From: Anaerolineaceae bacterium UBA4890
GTDB lineage: Bacteria; Chloroflexota; Anaerolineae; Anaerolineales; Anaerolineaceae
NCBI GenBank assembly: GCA_002399085.1
Contig: DHCY01000017.1
Coordinates: forward strand, 67,908 to 109,143
Direction of reading: 5' to 3'
Length of the DNA stretch: 41,236 nucleotides
In this document: piece after piece, positions 8,327 to 16,506 of the stretch
How the letters are laid out: each line of letters opens with the position of its first letter
Numbering within the stretch: the stretch's first letter is position 1
Translations under genes and position numbers: made by a program
Notes under the pieces: generated by a model
The model's input: the letters and a program-made list of their open reading frames with translations, nothing else
Told to the model about the DNA's origin: nothing
The model's database searches: none

Positions 8327-9742
8327 TTAAAGGACTTCCCCACTGACGCGCTCAATAAATTTTCCCTGACCCGGCTTGCCATACCAGGCGCCATTCTCAA
8401 CCAGAATCTCTCCGTGCTGCAGGACCATTGTCGGCATGCCTTTCAGCTTCCAACCTTCATAAAGGTTATAGTCTGTGCGATGTTGAGCGACGTTGACCCC
8501 ATATTTGATCTCTAGCTTTGGATCCCAAATGGCGATGTCGCCATCTGAACCGACCTGGATGGTGCCCTTTTTTGGGTAGAGCCCGAATATCTTGGCTGGG
8601 TTGGTAGAAGTCAGGGCAACAAAGCGCTCCGGGCTGATGCGACCGGGGAGCACGCCATACGTCCAGAGTAGAGGCAGACGGTCACCCAGACCGGGCAATC
8701 CGTTTGGGATTTTAGTGAAGTCACTTTTGCCCAACTCTTTGCCGGGAATGGCAACCATTTCTCCTTCATATTCGATGGCTTGTTGACCATTAAAGAAGAA
8801 GGGGCAATGGTCTGTCGCTAAAACCTGAATGGTGCCGTCTTCCAACCCTTGCCAGAGTGCCGCGTTGTCAGTTTTGGAGCGCAAAGGTGGGGAGCAGACG
8901 AATTTTGCGCCATCAGTCTGCAGCAGATTTTCCTCATTAAAGAAGAGGTATTGCGGGCAGGTCTCGCCCATGGCGTAAATGCCCTGTGAGCGGGCGTATT
9001 TCAGTTGGTCAACCTCACCAGCCATATTCATATGCACCAGGTAGACCGGCGCGTCAGCTTGCGCGGCGAGTGCGAAAGCGCGCAAGCTGGCTTCAACCGC
9101 GCCCCAGCCGGGTCTGGTGAGTGCGTGCCAGATCGGTTCGGTGTGACCAGCCTGCAGGGCTTCTTTGATCAGGAGGTCGATCACGTCGCCATTCTCTGCG
9201 TGGACCATGGTGAGGATATCGTTCTGACCGGCGACCCGCATCGCCCTGAATACATCCCCATCATTGATGCGCAAGCGGTCGTTGTATGCGGTGAATACTT
9301 TAATACTGGTGATCCCCAGGTCAGGCAAGCCGGCAATCTGTTCGGCAACCTGGTCGTCAAAATAGGTAATGTTCATGTGCGAGCTGTAATCGATGCTGGT
9401 GTTGCTGTCGGCAAAGCGGCGGTGAGCCGAAACGCTCTCTTCGAGTGAGCCTGGACCCTGCGAGACAAAGTCGATCACTGTTGTGGTGCCCCCAAAAGCC
9501 GCTGCTTTGCCGCCGGTGTAGTAATCATCTGATGAAACCGTGCCAGCCATTTCAAGGTTCAGGTGTACGTGGGGGTCTACCCCACCTGGTAAGACCAGTT
9601 GGTCTTCAGCATCGATCACCCAGCCCTCATCCATTTCAGTCGAATCGCCGATCCTGGTAATAATTCCGTCTTCGATCAGAATGTTAGATTTGTATCTACC
9701 CTCAGCGGTCACAATCGTGCCGTCTATGATAAGCGTTTGCAT
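8327..9742 (-). CDS. hydA: Dihydropyrimidinase / D-hydantoinase
   Basis: This 471-residue cyclic amidohydrolase opens dihydropyrimidine, hydantoin or related ureide rings to N-carbamoyl products. All binuclear metal ligands are visible: His58 and His60 (DPHVHL), the lysine that is carboxylated (Lys148 in SIKVFTAYN), His181 (MVHAEN), His237 (LVHMNM) and Asp311 (ATDHCPF). Length is typical. A ribosome site AAAGG precedes the ATG. It is followed closely by the NDH-like membrane genes and preceded by a conserved unknown and a PLP enzyme. With carbamate kinase and a purine-type deaminase in the same train, a role in purine or hydantoin fermentation (as in HyuA/HydA of yge-type clusters) is a reasonable inference. 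Pyrimidine breakdown is the main alternative. Confidence 0.9.
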   Translation of the reverse strand: MQTLIIDGTIVTAEGRYKSNILIEDGIITRIGDSTEMDEGWVIDAEDQLVLPGGVDPHVHLNLEMAGTVSSDDYYTGGKAAAFGGTTTVIDFVSQGPGSLEESVSAHRRFADSNTSIDYSSHMNITYFDDQVAEQIAGLPDLGITSIKVFTAYNDRLRINDGDVFRAMRVAGQNDILTMVHAENGDVIDLLIKEALQAGHTEPIWHALTRPGWGAVEASLRAFALAAQADAPVYLVHMNMAGEVDQLKYARSQGIYAMGETCPQYLFFNEENLLQTDGAKFVCSPPLRSKTDNAALWQGLEDGTIQVLATDHCPFFFNGQQAIEYEGEMVAIPGKELGKSDFTKIPNGLPGLGDRLPLLWTYGVLPGRISPERFVALTSTNPAKIFGLYPKKGTIQVGSDGDIAIWDPKLEIKYGVNVAQHRTDYNLYEGWKLKGMPTMVLQHGEILVENGAWYGKPGQGKFIERVSGEVL

Positions 9743-9756
9743 AATATCGCCTTTCT

Positions 9757-10323
9757 TTACGAATCGGACCTGTTAAATCCGCTCAGAAGCGCCAGCAGGG
9801 CAGGGTCAAGCGCGATTTCAGGAAGTTCACTTGCCTGGTACTCTTCGCTTTTCAGGGCTCGCTCGCGTAGCGCCTGCCATAAAATCTGCCGTTCTTCGTC
9901 ATGGACGGGCAGGTCATTCAGACTGGTGGCGTCCTTGATGCGCTTGCCAGTGGTATAGAAGAAGGTCACCCGCTTCCAGTTTTTGGCGGGCAGCGGACTT
10001 TTCAGTTCCATCAGCGGACCCAGCGCGATTTTGAAATACTCTTCTCTTGCACGGGGGTGATCAGCCTGGTCCTGCATCAACTCTGCCCTGGTGGTCAGTT
10101 CGTGCCCCAGGATGGGCGCGATCCAGCGGATTTGCGCTTGCTGGTCTTTGGGGAAGGCAGAAGTCTGGTAAAACGCCAGGTAATCAACGGCGATAATTTT
10201 GGGCGCTGACTTGAGCGGAATGCGATACCAACCCAGCAAACGCGCGATATCGAGGTCGCGGGTCGATGGTATCACCGCGACCATTACCAGGCTTGTATCT
10301 GAAAGCGTTGCCGATTGATTCAA
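9757..10323 (-). CDS. Conserved protein of unknown function
   Basis: This 188-residue soluble protein has no signal peptide or membrane segment. I do not recognise a characterised family. Notable segments are IPSTRDLDIARLLGWYRIPL near the N-terminus, VDYLAFYQTSAF, a stretch with GHELTTRAEL, and HPRAREEYFKIALGPL. The dense pattern of Trp, Tyr, Arg and His looks like a folded enzyme or binding domain, and I have the impression of similar proteins in other Chloroflexota, without being able to check. The start is TTG, supported by a strong AAAGGAG site 6 bp upstream. It lies between the PLP enzyme (10 bp) and the hydantoinase (14 bp), clearly in one operon. No function is assigned. Confidence 0.7.
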   Translation of the reverse strand: MNQSATLSDTSLVMVAVIPSTRDLDIARLLGWYRIPLKSAPKIIAVDYLAFYQTSAFPKDQQAQIRWIAPILGHELTTRAELMQDQADHPRAREEYFKIALGPLMELKSPLPAKNWKRVTFFYTTGKRIKDATSLNDLPVHDEERQILWQALRERALKSEEYQASELPEIALDPALLALLSGFNRSDS

Positions 10324-10333
10324 ATGAGCTCCT

Positions 10334-11803
10334 TTAGAGCTGAACTCCAGCTTTGCGATTGAACTCCTCGATCAGGGCATCAATTTCCGGACCCTGGACT
10401 TGAATATCGGTCCAGTATTCGGGGTTGTACCATTGATCCATGATCTCTTCGTAAGTTTTGCCTTGCTGTTCAACCCAGGTGTAATACTTGAGGTTATGAA
10501 TGCGCTTGCGATCACGATAACCGAGTTCCTGCATATAGTCGATCGCCTGCCCCTTGAGGTAGCGGGCGTCGTCGGCTATGGCGTTATCGCGGGTGTATTC
10601 GCCAAACTCTTCGTGCATTTCAACCAGACGGCTGTTGTAGAGCTCCATCGAATCGGTCAGAACGGTGAGGACGATGTCGTTGCTGGTCAGTTCATTGTAT
10701 TTGGCGAACTTGATCGCAGAAAGAACGTTCGATATGCCGGAGAAACCGAGCAGGTCCAGATTCTGGACGGTGTCTTCGTCGACACCGGAGGAGACCAGAT
10801 AGTCCTTGCCGGCTTCTTCGTTGAAAAGACGAGCGAGATTGATCACAGCATTGTCGTCAATGGCGGTAACAAAATCGGTGTTTTTTACGTTATGCACCCA
10901 GGGCACGTGCTTATCGCCAATTCCTTCGATGCGATGGGCGCCGAAACCATTGTCGAGCAGAGTGGGGCATTGCTGGGCTTCGCTGGCGATGATCTTACTG
11001 TAGGGGAAGATCTGCTTCAAGTAGTCACCTGCTGCGATTGTGCCGGCAGAACCGGTCGCGGATGCAAAACCAGCCAGGCGATCATTAGGACCCATCGCCT
11101 CCCGTGCGACCTGTTCGAGGGCGTCACCGGTCAGCAGGTAGTGCCAGAGATAGTTGCCAAACTCTTCAAACTGGTTAAAGATCATCAGTTCCTGCCCGCT
11201 TCGACGCAGTTCCCAGCATTTGTCGAAAATTTCCTTGACGTTCGACTCTGTGCCGGGAGTGGCGATCACTTCATCGGCAATTGTTTTCAGCCAATCAAAG
11301 CGCTCTTTGCTCATGCCTTCGGGTAGAATTGCGATCGATTTGCAGCCCAAAAGTTTGGAATCATAAGCGCCGCCCCGGCAATAGTTGCCAGTGGAAGGCC
11401 AGACCGCTTTTTGGGTAGTGGGGTCGAACTGACCAGTCACCAAACGAGGAACCAGGCAGCCAAAAGCCGCACCAACTTTGTGAACGCCAGTCGGAAACCA
11501 CTTGCCCACCAATCCGATCACACGGGCATCGACGCCGGTCAGTTCTTTAGGGAATTCGAAATAGTTCACGCCATCAAAACCACCTCCGTGGGCAACCGGC
11601 TCATTCTTCCAGGTGATGCGGAAGAGATTGAGGGGGTGTAAATCCCAGAGACCGATTTCTTTCAACCGTTCCTGGATTTCTGCCGGCACCAGGCTGGGGT
11701 CCTTTTGCTGAGCCAGGGTAGGGATGATGATTTGCTTTTCACGCACGCGCTCAAGCGTTCGTTCGAGACGGTCATTCATTACGGTCAGGTCAATTTTGGT
11801 CAT
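10334..11803 (-). CDS. Fold-type II PLP-dependent lyase/synthase of unknown substrate
   Basis: This 489-residue protein belongs to the tryptophan-synthase-beta/cysteine-synthase superfamily. The Schiff-base lysine is probably Lys109 (TGVHKVGAAFG) and the phosphate/substrate loop is STGNYCRGG (137-145). A glycine-rich TGSAGT further on fits the PLP phosphate site. It is longer than cysteine synthase (about 310) or diaminopropionate ammonia-lyase (about 400), with an N-terminal extension of about 90 residues and a charged C-terminal tail. Its surroundings (hydantoinase, carbamate kinase, deaminase) resemble purine-degradation clusters in which a PLP enzyme, diaminopropionate ammonia-lyase, makes pyruvate and ammonia. 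This sequence does not look like that enzyme outside the fold, so only the class is assigned. The ATG has an AAAGGA site. Confidence 0.75.
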   Translation of the reverse strand: MTKIDLTVMNDRLERTLERVREKQIIIPTLAQQKDPSLVPAEIQERLKEIGLWDLHPLNLFRITWKNEPVAHGGGFDGVNYFEFPKELTGVDARVIGLVGKWFPTGVHKVGAAFGCLVPRLVTGQFDPTTQKAVWPSTGNYCRGGAYDSKLLGCKSIAILPEGMSKERFDWLKTIADEVIATPGTESNVKEIFDKCWELRRSGQELMIFNQFEEFGNYLWHYLLTGDALEQVAREAMGPNDRLAGFASATGSAGTIAAGDYLKQIFPYSKIIASEAQQCPTLLDNGFGAHRIEGIGDKHVPWVHNVKNTDFVTAIDDNAVINLARLFNEEAGKDYLVSSGVDEDTVQNLDLLGFSGISNVLSAIKFAKYNELTSNDIVLTVLTDSMELYNSRLVEMHEEFGEYTRDNAIADDARYLKGQAIDYMQELGYRDRKRIHNLKYYTWVEQQGKTYEEIMDQWYNPEYWTDIQVQGPEIDALIEEFNRKAGVQL

Positions 11804-11814
11804 GAGAGTTCCTT

Positions 11815-12783
11815 TTAGTTATCTTGTGTGCCCAGTCGGGTGGGATTGAAGGGTTCTTCCGGACCCTCAGCGACGATATAAAGCGGTCTGCCCTTGGCTT
11901 CGTCATAAGTGCGCCCGATGTATTCACCGAGCAAGCCCATGCCAATCAGCAGGACGCCCGCGAGGAAGATCAGGCTCAACCATATAGCAAGCACATAAGT
12001 GAGATCAAAATTATTAAAAATTGCCAGCAGCAAATAAATTACCAACAATGCCAGGCTCAACCCAACCAGGAAGATACCTCCGCTGGTGAGCAATTTTAGC
12101 GGGTAAGTGGAGAAACCGGTAATGGCATTGAGCGCCAATTGCAGCATTTTTTTAAGTGGGTAATGGGTCTGACCGGCATGGCGGGCATGGCGTTTGTATT
12201 CCACGCCGATTTGCTTATAACCGACCCAAGCGCCCATCCCGCGTAAAAAGCGGTTGCGTTCGCGCATATTGTTCATCACATCAAGCGCTTTGCGGTCGAT
12301 CAGGCGGAAATCGCCGGTGTTGAGCGGTATTTTCACGTCGGTAATCTTGTAGATCAGCTTGTAGAAAAGCGAGGCGGTGGTCAGCTTGAACCAGCTTTCC
12401 CCTTCGCGTTCTGAACGCACGGCGTACACGATCTGGTAACCCTCGCGCCACTTGGCGATCAAGTCGAGGATCACTTCGGGTGGGTCCTGCAGGTCGGCAT
12501 CGATGATCGTGACGGCTTGACCCCGGCTGTAATCCATGCCAGCGGTCACAGCGATCTGGTGACCAAAATTTCGGGCAAAGATCACCGGTCGTACGCGCTC
12601 GTCTTCCGCTGCCAGCTTGCGGATGATATAGGTGGAACCATCAGAGCTGCCGTCGTCGACCAAAATCAATTCCCAGGGCTCGCCGGTGCTATCCATGACC
12701 TCCTTCACCCGCGCATAGAGCAGAGGAAGGTTCTCCAGTTCGTTATAAATGGGGGCAATTACGCTAAATGTAGGTTCAGGCAC
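11815..12783 (-). CDS. GT2 family glycosyltransferase, GtrB/DPM1-like
   Basis: This 322-residue membrane-attached glycosyltransferase probably moves a sugar from a nucleotide donor to a polyprenyl phosphate on the cytoplasmic face. The N-terminal GT-A domain shows the VDDGSSDGS motif (42-50) and the DAD metal site (95-97, IIDADLQDPPE). Two hydrophobic helices follow at about 235-255 and 265-290, the layout of bacterial GtrB and ArnC-type enzymes. The start is GTG behind a perfect AAGGAGG site. It overlaps the threonine-synthase-like gene by 8 bp and precedes the PLP enzyme by 11 bp. A cell-envelope role inside a catabolic gene train is unexpected, so the operon is functionally mixed. Confidence 0.85.
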   Translation of the reverse strand: MPEPTFSVIAPIYNELENLPLLYARVKEVMDSTGEPWELILVDDGSSDGSTYIIRKLAAEDERVRPVIFARNFGHQIAVTAGMDYSRGQAVTIIDADLQDPPEVILDLIAKWREGYQIVYAVRSEREGESWFKLTTASLFYKLIYKITDVKIPLNTGDFRLIDRKALDVMNNMRERNRFLRGMGAWVGYKQIGVEYKRHARHAGQTHYPLKKMLQLALNAITGFSTYPLKLLTSGGIFLVGLSLALLVIYLLLAIFNNFDLTYVLAIWLSLIFLAGVLLIGMGLLGEYIGRTYDEAKGRPLYIVAEGPEEPFNPTRLGTQDN

Positions 12784-14017
12784 CTAAAACCTCCTTGAGT
12801 TTTTGTAAATTTGGTTCAATGATTGGGGCAGGGCTGACGGCTCGCATGGCTGCCTTAACGTCTTTCAAACCGCTTCCGGTTGCCAGCACAAGGGCAGGGG
12901 TGGCTGGGTCGATTTGCTTGGTCTCGAGCGCTCTGATCAGTCCGGCATAGGCAGCAGCCGCGGCAGGTTCGACGAAAATACCGGCGCTGCCCAGCTGCGG
13001 GATGGCGGACAAGATTTGCTCATCAGATACGCTCAGCATGAAGCCATTACTCTCGCGCACCCGTTTCAGTGCGCGTAGTCCATCGGCAGGCAGGTTGACA
13101 CTGATGCTGTCGGCAACTGTATCAGCTTTTACTGGTTCGATATGGTTACTATTCTGGACAAACGCGTTATAAACTGCCGCAGAACCTTCTGACTGCACGC
13201 CGATCAGTCGGGGGAGACGCTCAATCCAACCCACGGCGAGCAAGTCCAGGAACCCTTTCGCGATACCAGAGAGGATATTGCCGTCACCCACAGAGACAAA
13301 AACGTTCAAATCGTCGTCAGCAGGCTGGAAGCGCAGGAACTGTTCCCAAATTTCCAACCCAGCGGTCTTTTTACCTTCCACGGTGTAGGGGTTGTAGCCA
13401 GTATTGCGGTTGTACCAACCGAATTCGTTTGAGGCAGCAATGCTGAGTTCTGTCGCATCGTCGTATGAACCGTCAATGAGCACAACCTGCGACCCATACG
13501 TCAGAAGTTGGGCAATTTTAGCGGGCGGCGCAGTGCGGGGAGCCAAAACGATCGCGCGTTTGCCTACACTGGCTGCCATGCATGCCATAGCCGCACCGGC
13601 ATTGCCGGTAGATGCAGTGATGATCGTTTCGATATCTGCTTCGATAGCTCGGCTCACCACAATAGCGCTGGCGCGATCTTTGAAAGATGCGCTGGGATTG
13701 CCGCTTTCGTCTTTGACAAAAAGGTTTCTTAAGCCCAGTTTTTGACGCAAGTTTTCTGGTTGGTAAATTGGAGTAAACCCAACCTGGTGGAGTGGCGTGG
13801 CTTTGAAGCCGGGATCAGGCACAGGCAGCAAGGCGGCATAGCGCCAGATTGATTTTTCAGTTTTCCTCAGGATTTCCGCCTGGTCGATTTCAGATGGGTT
13901 TTCTTCAAAACTGAAATGCGTATCCAGGTTGCCACCACAGGTCGGACAAATGTAGGTGACCTTTTCGGGCTCGAACTTCTGCCCGCATTGAGAGCATTGA
14001 AAATAGCTAATTGGCAT
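12776..14017 (-). CDS. thrC: Threonine synthase (or threonine-synthase-like PLP enzyme)
   Basis: This 413-residue fold-type II PLP enzyme would convert O-phosphohomoserine to threonine. It carries an N-terminal zinc-ribbon-like segment with two cysteine pairs (Cys8/Cys11 and Cys24/Cys27), common in archaeal-type threonine synthases. The PLP lysine is Lys113 in PSASFKDRAS, followed by the STGNAG substrate loop (near 137) and a GDGNILSG phosphate site. Length fits the short ThrC class. No neighbour belongs to the threonine pathway, so a related role in amino-acid catabolism cannot be excluded. The ATG lacks a ribosome site of its own; a hairpin and short leader frame lie just upstream. Confidence 0.8.
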   Translation of the reverse strand: MPISYFQCSQCGQKFEPEKVTYICPTCGGNLDTHFSFEENPSEIDQAEILRKTEKSIWRYAALLPVPDPGFKATPLHQVGFTPIYQPENLRQKLGLRNLFVKDESGNPSASFKDRASAIVVSRAIEADIETIITASTGNAGAAMACMAASVGKRAIVLAPRTAPPAKIAQLLTYGSQVVLIDGSYDDATELSIAASNEFGWYNRNTGYNPYTVEGKKTAGLEIWEQFLRFQPADDDLNVFVSVGDGNILSGIAKGFLDLLAVGWIERLPRLIGVQSEGSAAVYNAFVQNSNHIEPVKADTVADSISVNLPADGLRALKRVRESNGFMLSVSDEQILSAIPQLGSAGIFVEPAAAAAYAGLIRALETKQIDPATPALVLATGSGLKDVKAAMRAVSPAPIIEPNLQKLKEVLGA

Positions 14018-14027
14018 ATCGCATCAA

Positions 14028-14079
14028 CTAAACCGACTCAAATAGCATATTCCTCCTGCACTACAAATGGACAGGAGGA
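14028..14079 (-). promoter_or_regulatory. Possible SD-sequestering hairpin and 6-codon leader frame before thrC
   Basis: On the minus strand TCCTCCTG (14079-14072) can pair with CAGGAGGA (14058-14051) across a 13-nt loop. The second arm contains an AGGAGG site just before an ATG (14048) that opens a frame reading MLFESV and stopping at 14028. The thrC-like ATG at 14017 follows 10 bp later without its own site. Coupled re-initiation from this mini-frame is possible, but the 3-nt spacing between AGGAGG and the ATG is tight. An intrinsic terminator is less likely because no T-run follows. Confidence 0.3.
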
Positions 14080-14110
14080 TTGCCTGGTTTATTCTACTTT
14101 AAGACTGTCT

Positions 14111-15061
14111 TTACGGCACAATCCAGGTGCCGGTTTTGCCGTCGAGTGCATCTTTGATGTGTGCCGGGTCGGTAATCAAGGCTCTCTTATTCCCGCCACC
14201 ATTCATATATTTCAGTATGGCTTCGATCTTAGGCAGCATCGATCCCTTTGCAAATTGACCTTCCTCAATATATTGCCGGGCTTCAGCCACAGTGATCTGA
14301 TCCAGCCACTTTTGGTCGGGCTTGTTGAAGTTAATCGCCACTTTTTCGACTGCCGTACTGATCAGGAAGAGGTCTGCGTCGATCATGCTGGCAAGAATTG
14401 CCGAACCGAAGTCTTTATCGATCACGGCTTCCACGCCAATAAGGCTGCCGTCTTCACGCTGCATAACCGGGATTCCGCCGCCGCCAACAGCCACGACAAC
14501 GAAACCATTGTCTATCAGGCTGCGGATTGCGTCTGCTTCAACGATGGTTTGCGGGATGGGCGAGGGCACTACACGGCGCCAACCGCGTCCGGCATCTTCA
14601 ACCACTACCCAACCATCCTTTTCTCTTTTTTCCATTGCCAGTGTCTCGTCCATGAACGAACCGATTGGTTTGGTCGGGTTTTGAAAGGCAGGGTCATTGG
14701 AATCAACGATTGTCTGGGTCACTACAGTTGCGGCATGTTTCTGGATGCCGCGTGCTAAAAATTCGTTGTATAAAGCCTGTTGGAACATATAACCGATCGA
14801 GCCTTGGGTGTCAGCACCACAATAATCAAGCGGGACTTCATGCAGCTCATGCGAGGCGATTTCGGACCGGCGCAAGATGAAACCAACCTGGGGTCCGTTG
14901 CCATGAGTAACAACCACATCCCAACCATTGGTGATCATATCGGCGATATGTTTCATTGTTTTCACTGCGGCGTCAAATTGGTCGGGAACGGTCTGATGAT
15001 TTTTATCTAAAATGAGCGCGTTTCCTCCAACTGCGACGACAGCCAAACCTTTTTTCTGCAT
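14111..15061 (-). CDS. arcC: Carbamate kinase
   Basis: This 316-residue member of the amino-acid kinase family catalyses carbamoyl phosphate + ADP to ATP + carbamate, the energy-yielding last step of arginine, agmatine or purine/ureide fermentation. Typical motifs are VAVGGNAL at the N-terminus, VTHGNGPQVG (about 50-60), VAVGGGGIP and a C-terminal FAKGSMLPKIEA stretch with the conserved lysine. Length is standard. A good AAGGAG site precedes the ATG. No arginine deiminase or ornithine carbamoyltransferase gene lies nearby. Instead it sits between a purine-type deaminase and, further down, a hydantoinase, the same combination as in yqeA-containing purine clusters. The source of carbamoyl phosphate is therefore probably a ureido compound. 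Confidence 0.93.
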   Translation of the reverse strand: MQKKGLAVVAVGGNALILDKNHQTVPDQFDAAVKTMKHIADMITNGWDVVVTHGNGPQVGFILRRSEIASHELHEVPLDYCGADTQGSIGYMFQQALYNEFLARGIQKHAATVVTQTIVDSNDPAFQNPTKPIGSFMDETLAMEKREKDGWVVVEDAGRGWRRVVPSPIPQTIVEADAIRSLIDNGFVVVAVGGGGIPVMQREDGSLIGVEAVIDKDFGSAILASMIDADLFLISTAVEKVAINFNKPDQKWLDQITVAEARQYIEEGQFAKGSMLPKIEAILKYMNGGGNKRALITDPAHIKDALDGKTGTWIVP

Positions 15062-15098
15062 TGATCATTCTCCTTGTTTTCCCAATGAAAGGGATCGA

Positions 15099-16484
15099 TT
15101 AATTTTGAACCAGGCGCCGGGATGCCGCATTGTGCTTGCGGACTTGTGCCCGGATATCGAACCTGGTGAATTGTCCTTCACGAACGATTACATCTCCACC
15201 GACTACGGTGAAGTCTGCCTTTACTGGGGCGCAGAAGACAACTGCTGCGACAGGGTCCTGCAGGGCACCGGCGTAATCGAGCTTGTTCAGGTCTATGGCA
15301 AAGAAATCGGCGCACTTGCCAACTTCCAGGCTGCCAATGTCAGTGCGACCGAGTACAGAAGCTCCCCCCCGGGTAGCGATGGAAAGTGCCTGACGGGCGG
15401 TCATCAACGGAGGCGCATCGGGAGCGGAACGGGAAGCACCCTTGATGCCGCTGTTGAGGCGTGCCAGCAGCATCGCCTGGCGGACTTCGTTAAGCATGTG
15501 CGAACTGTCGTTGCTGGCAGAGCCATCCACACCCAAACCAAGCTTGATGCCGCGGCTGAGCATGTTCATCACAGGCGCTATGCCAGAAGCAAGACGCATA
15601 TTGGAGGATGGGCAATGGGCAACCCCGCAGCCATGATGAGCATAGAGGTCCATTTCGGCGTCGTTCACCCAAACAGAGTGGGCAAACCAGACGTCTTCGC
15701 CGATCCAACCGACGGACTGCATATATGGAACCGGCTTAAGACCGAATTTTTCAAGGCAAAAATCATCTTCGTCTTCCGTTTCAGCCAGGTGGGTGTGCAA
15801 ATGGATATTGTACTTGCGTGCCATGTCGGCAGAATCGCGCATCAGTTGCGAAGTGACGCTGAAGGGAGAGCAGGGTGCCAGCACAATCTGCAGTTTTGAG
15901 CCGTGGGAAGGGTCGTGATAGCGCTGGATCAGGCGTTCGCTGTCTTTCAGGATCGACTCTTCACTGTCCACCACGCTGTCGGGCGGCAACCCCCCCTGGG
16001 ATTGACCCAGGCTCATCGAGCCGCGCGAAGCGTGCAAGCGCATCCCGGTGGTGGCAGCGCCGGCGATCTCATCATCGAGTTTGCTGCCGTTGGGGAAGAG
16101 GTAGAGGTGGTCAGAGGCAGTCGTGCAGCCCGAAAGTGCCAGCTCTGCCAGAACGGTTTGCGCGCTGATGTAGATATCTTCCGGGTTCATGCGCGCCCAG
16201 ATGGGGTAGAGCGTAGTCAGCCAGTTGAAAAGGTTGGCGTTTTGCGCACCGGGAAGAGCGCGTGTCAGGCTCTGGTAGAAGTGGTGGTGGGTGTTGACCA
16301 TGCCGGGTAAAACGATATGGTCCTGCAGATCCAAAACTTCATCGGCTTCCCGGGGAAGTTCTGAAAGCGGTCCGATTTGTTCGATGATGCCATAACGACA
16401 AAAAATCGCCGTGTCTGTCAGTTCACGATCATTTTTGTCCATGGTGACAATGATAGAAGCGTTTTTCACGAGCAGTGTCGACAT
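15099..16484 (-). CDS. 8-oxoguanine deaminase-type amidohydrolase
   Basis: This 461-residue protein of the TRZ/ATZ/guanine-deaminase branch of the amidohydrolase superfamily hydrolytically deaminates a purine-like ring. Metal ligands are visible: HxH at His66/His68 (NTHHHFYQ), a third His in LHTHLAETEDE, a fourth in WFAHSVW, and Asp in GLGVDGSASND. The wording of these motifs and the segments SDHLYLFPNG and AHCPSSNMRL match the 8-oxoguanine deaminase group rather than guanine deaminase or E. coli SsnA. The product of 8-oxoguanine would be urate. An ATG 12 bp upstream exists, but the one at 16484 has GGAGG 5 bp before it. It follows folD by 22 bp. Cytosine or atrazine-type substrates remain possible. 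Confidence 0.82.
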   Translation of the reverse strand: MSTLLVKNASIIVTMDKNDRELTDTAIFCRYGIIEQIGPLSELPREADEVLDLQDHIVLPGMVNTHHHFYQSLTRALPGAQNANLFNWLTTLYPIWARMNPEDIYISAQTVLAELALSGCTTASDHLYLFPNGSKLDDEIAGAATTGMRLHASRGSMSLGQSQGGLPPDSVVDSEESILKDSERLIQRYHDPSHGSKLQIVLAPCSPFSVTSQLMRDSADMARKYNIHLHTHLAETEDEDDFCLEKFGLKPVPYMQSVGWIGEDVWFAHSVWVNDAEMDLYAHHGCGVAHCPSSNMRLASGIAPVMNMLSRGIKLGLGVDGSASNDSSHMLNEVRQAMLLARLNSGIKGASRSAPDAPPLMTARQALSIATRGGASVLGRTDIGSLEVGKCADFFAIDLNKLDYAGALQDPVAAVVFCAPVKADFTVVGGDVIVREGQFTRFDIRAQVRKHNAASRRLVQN

Positions 16485-16506
16485 GGGAGCCTCCATGGGT
16501 TCTCTT

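Noticed and set aside
10400..11326. Long plus-strand open frame (308 codons) antisense to the PLP enzyme
   Set aside because: It mirrors a strongly conserved gene on the other strand, has no recognisable domain and no ribosome site. Similar shadows at 13916-14758 and 15012-15899 were rejected for the same reason.
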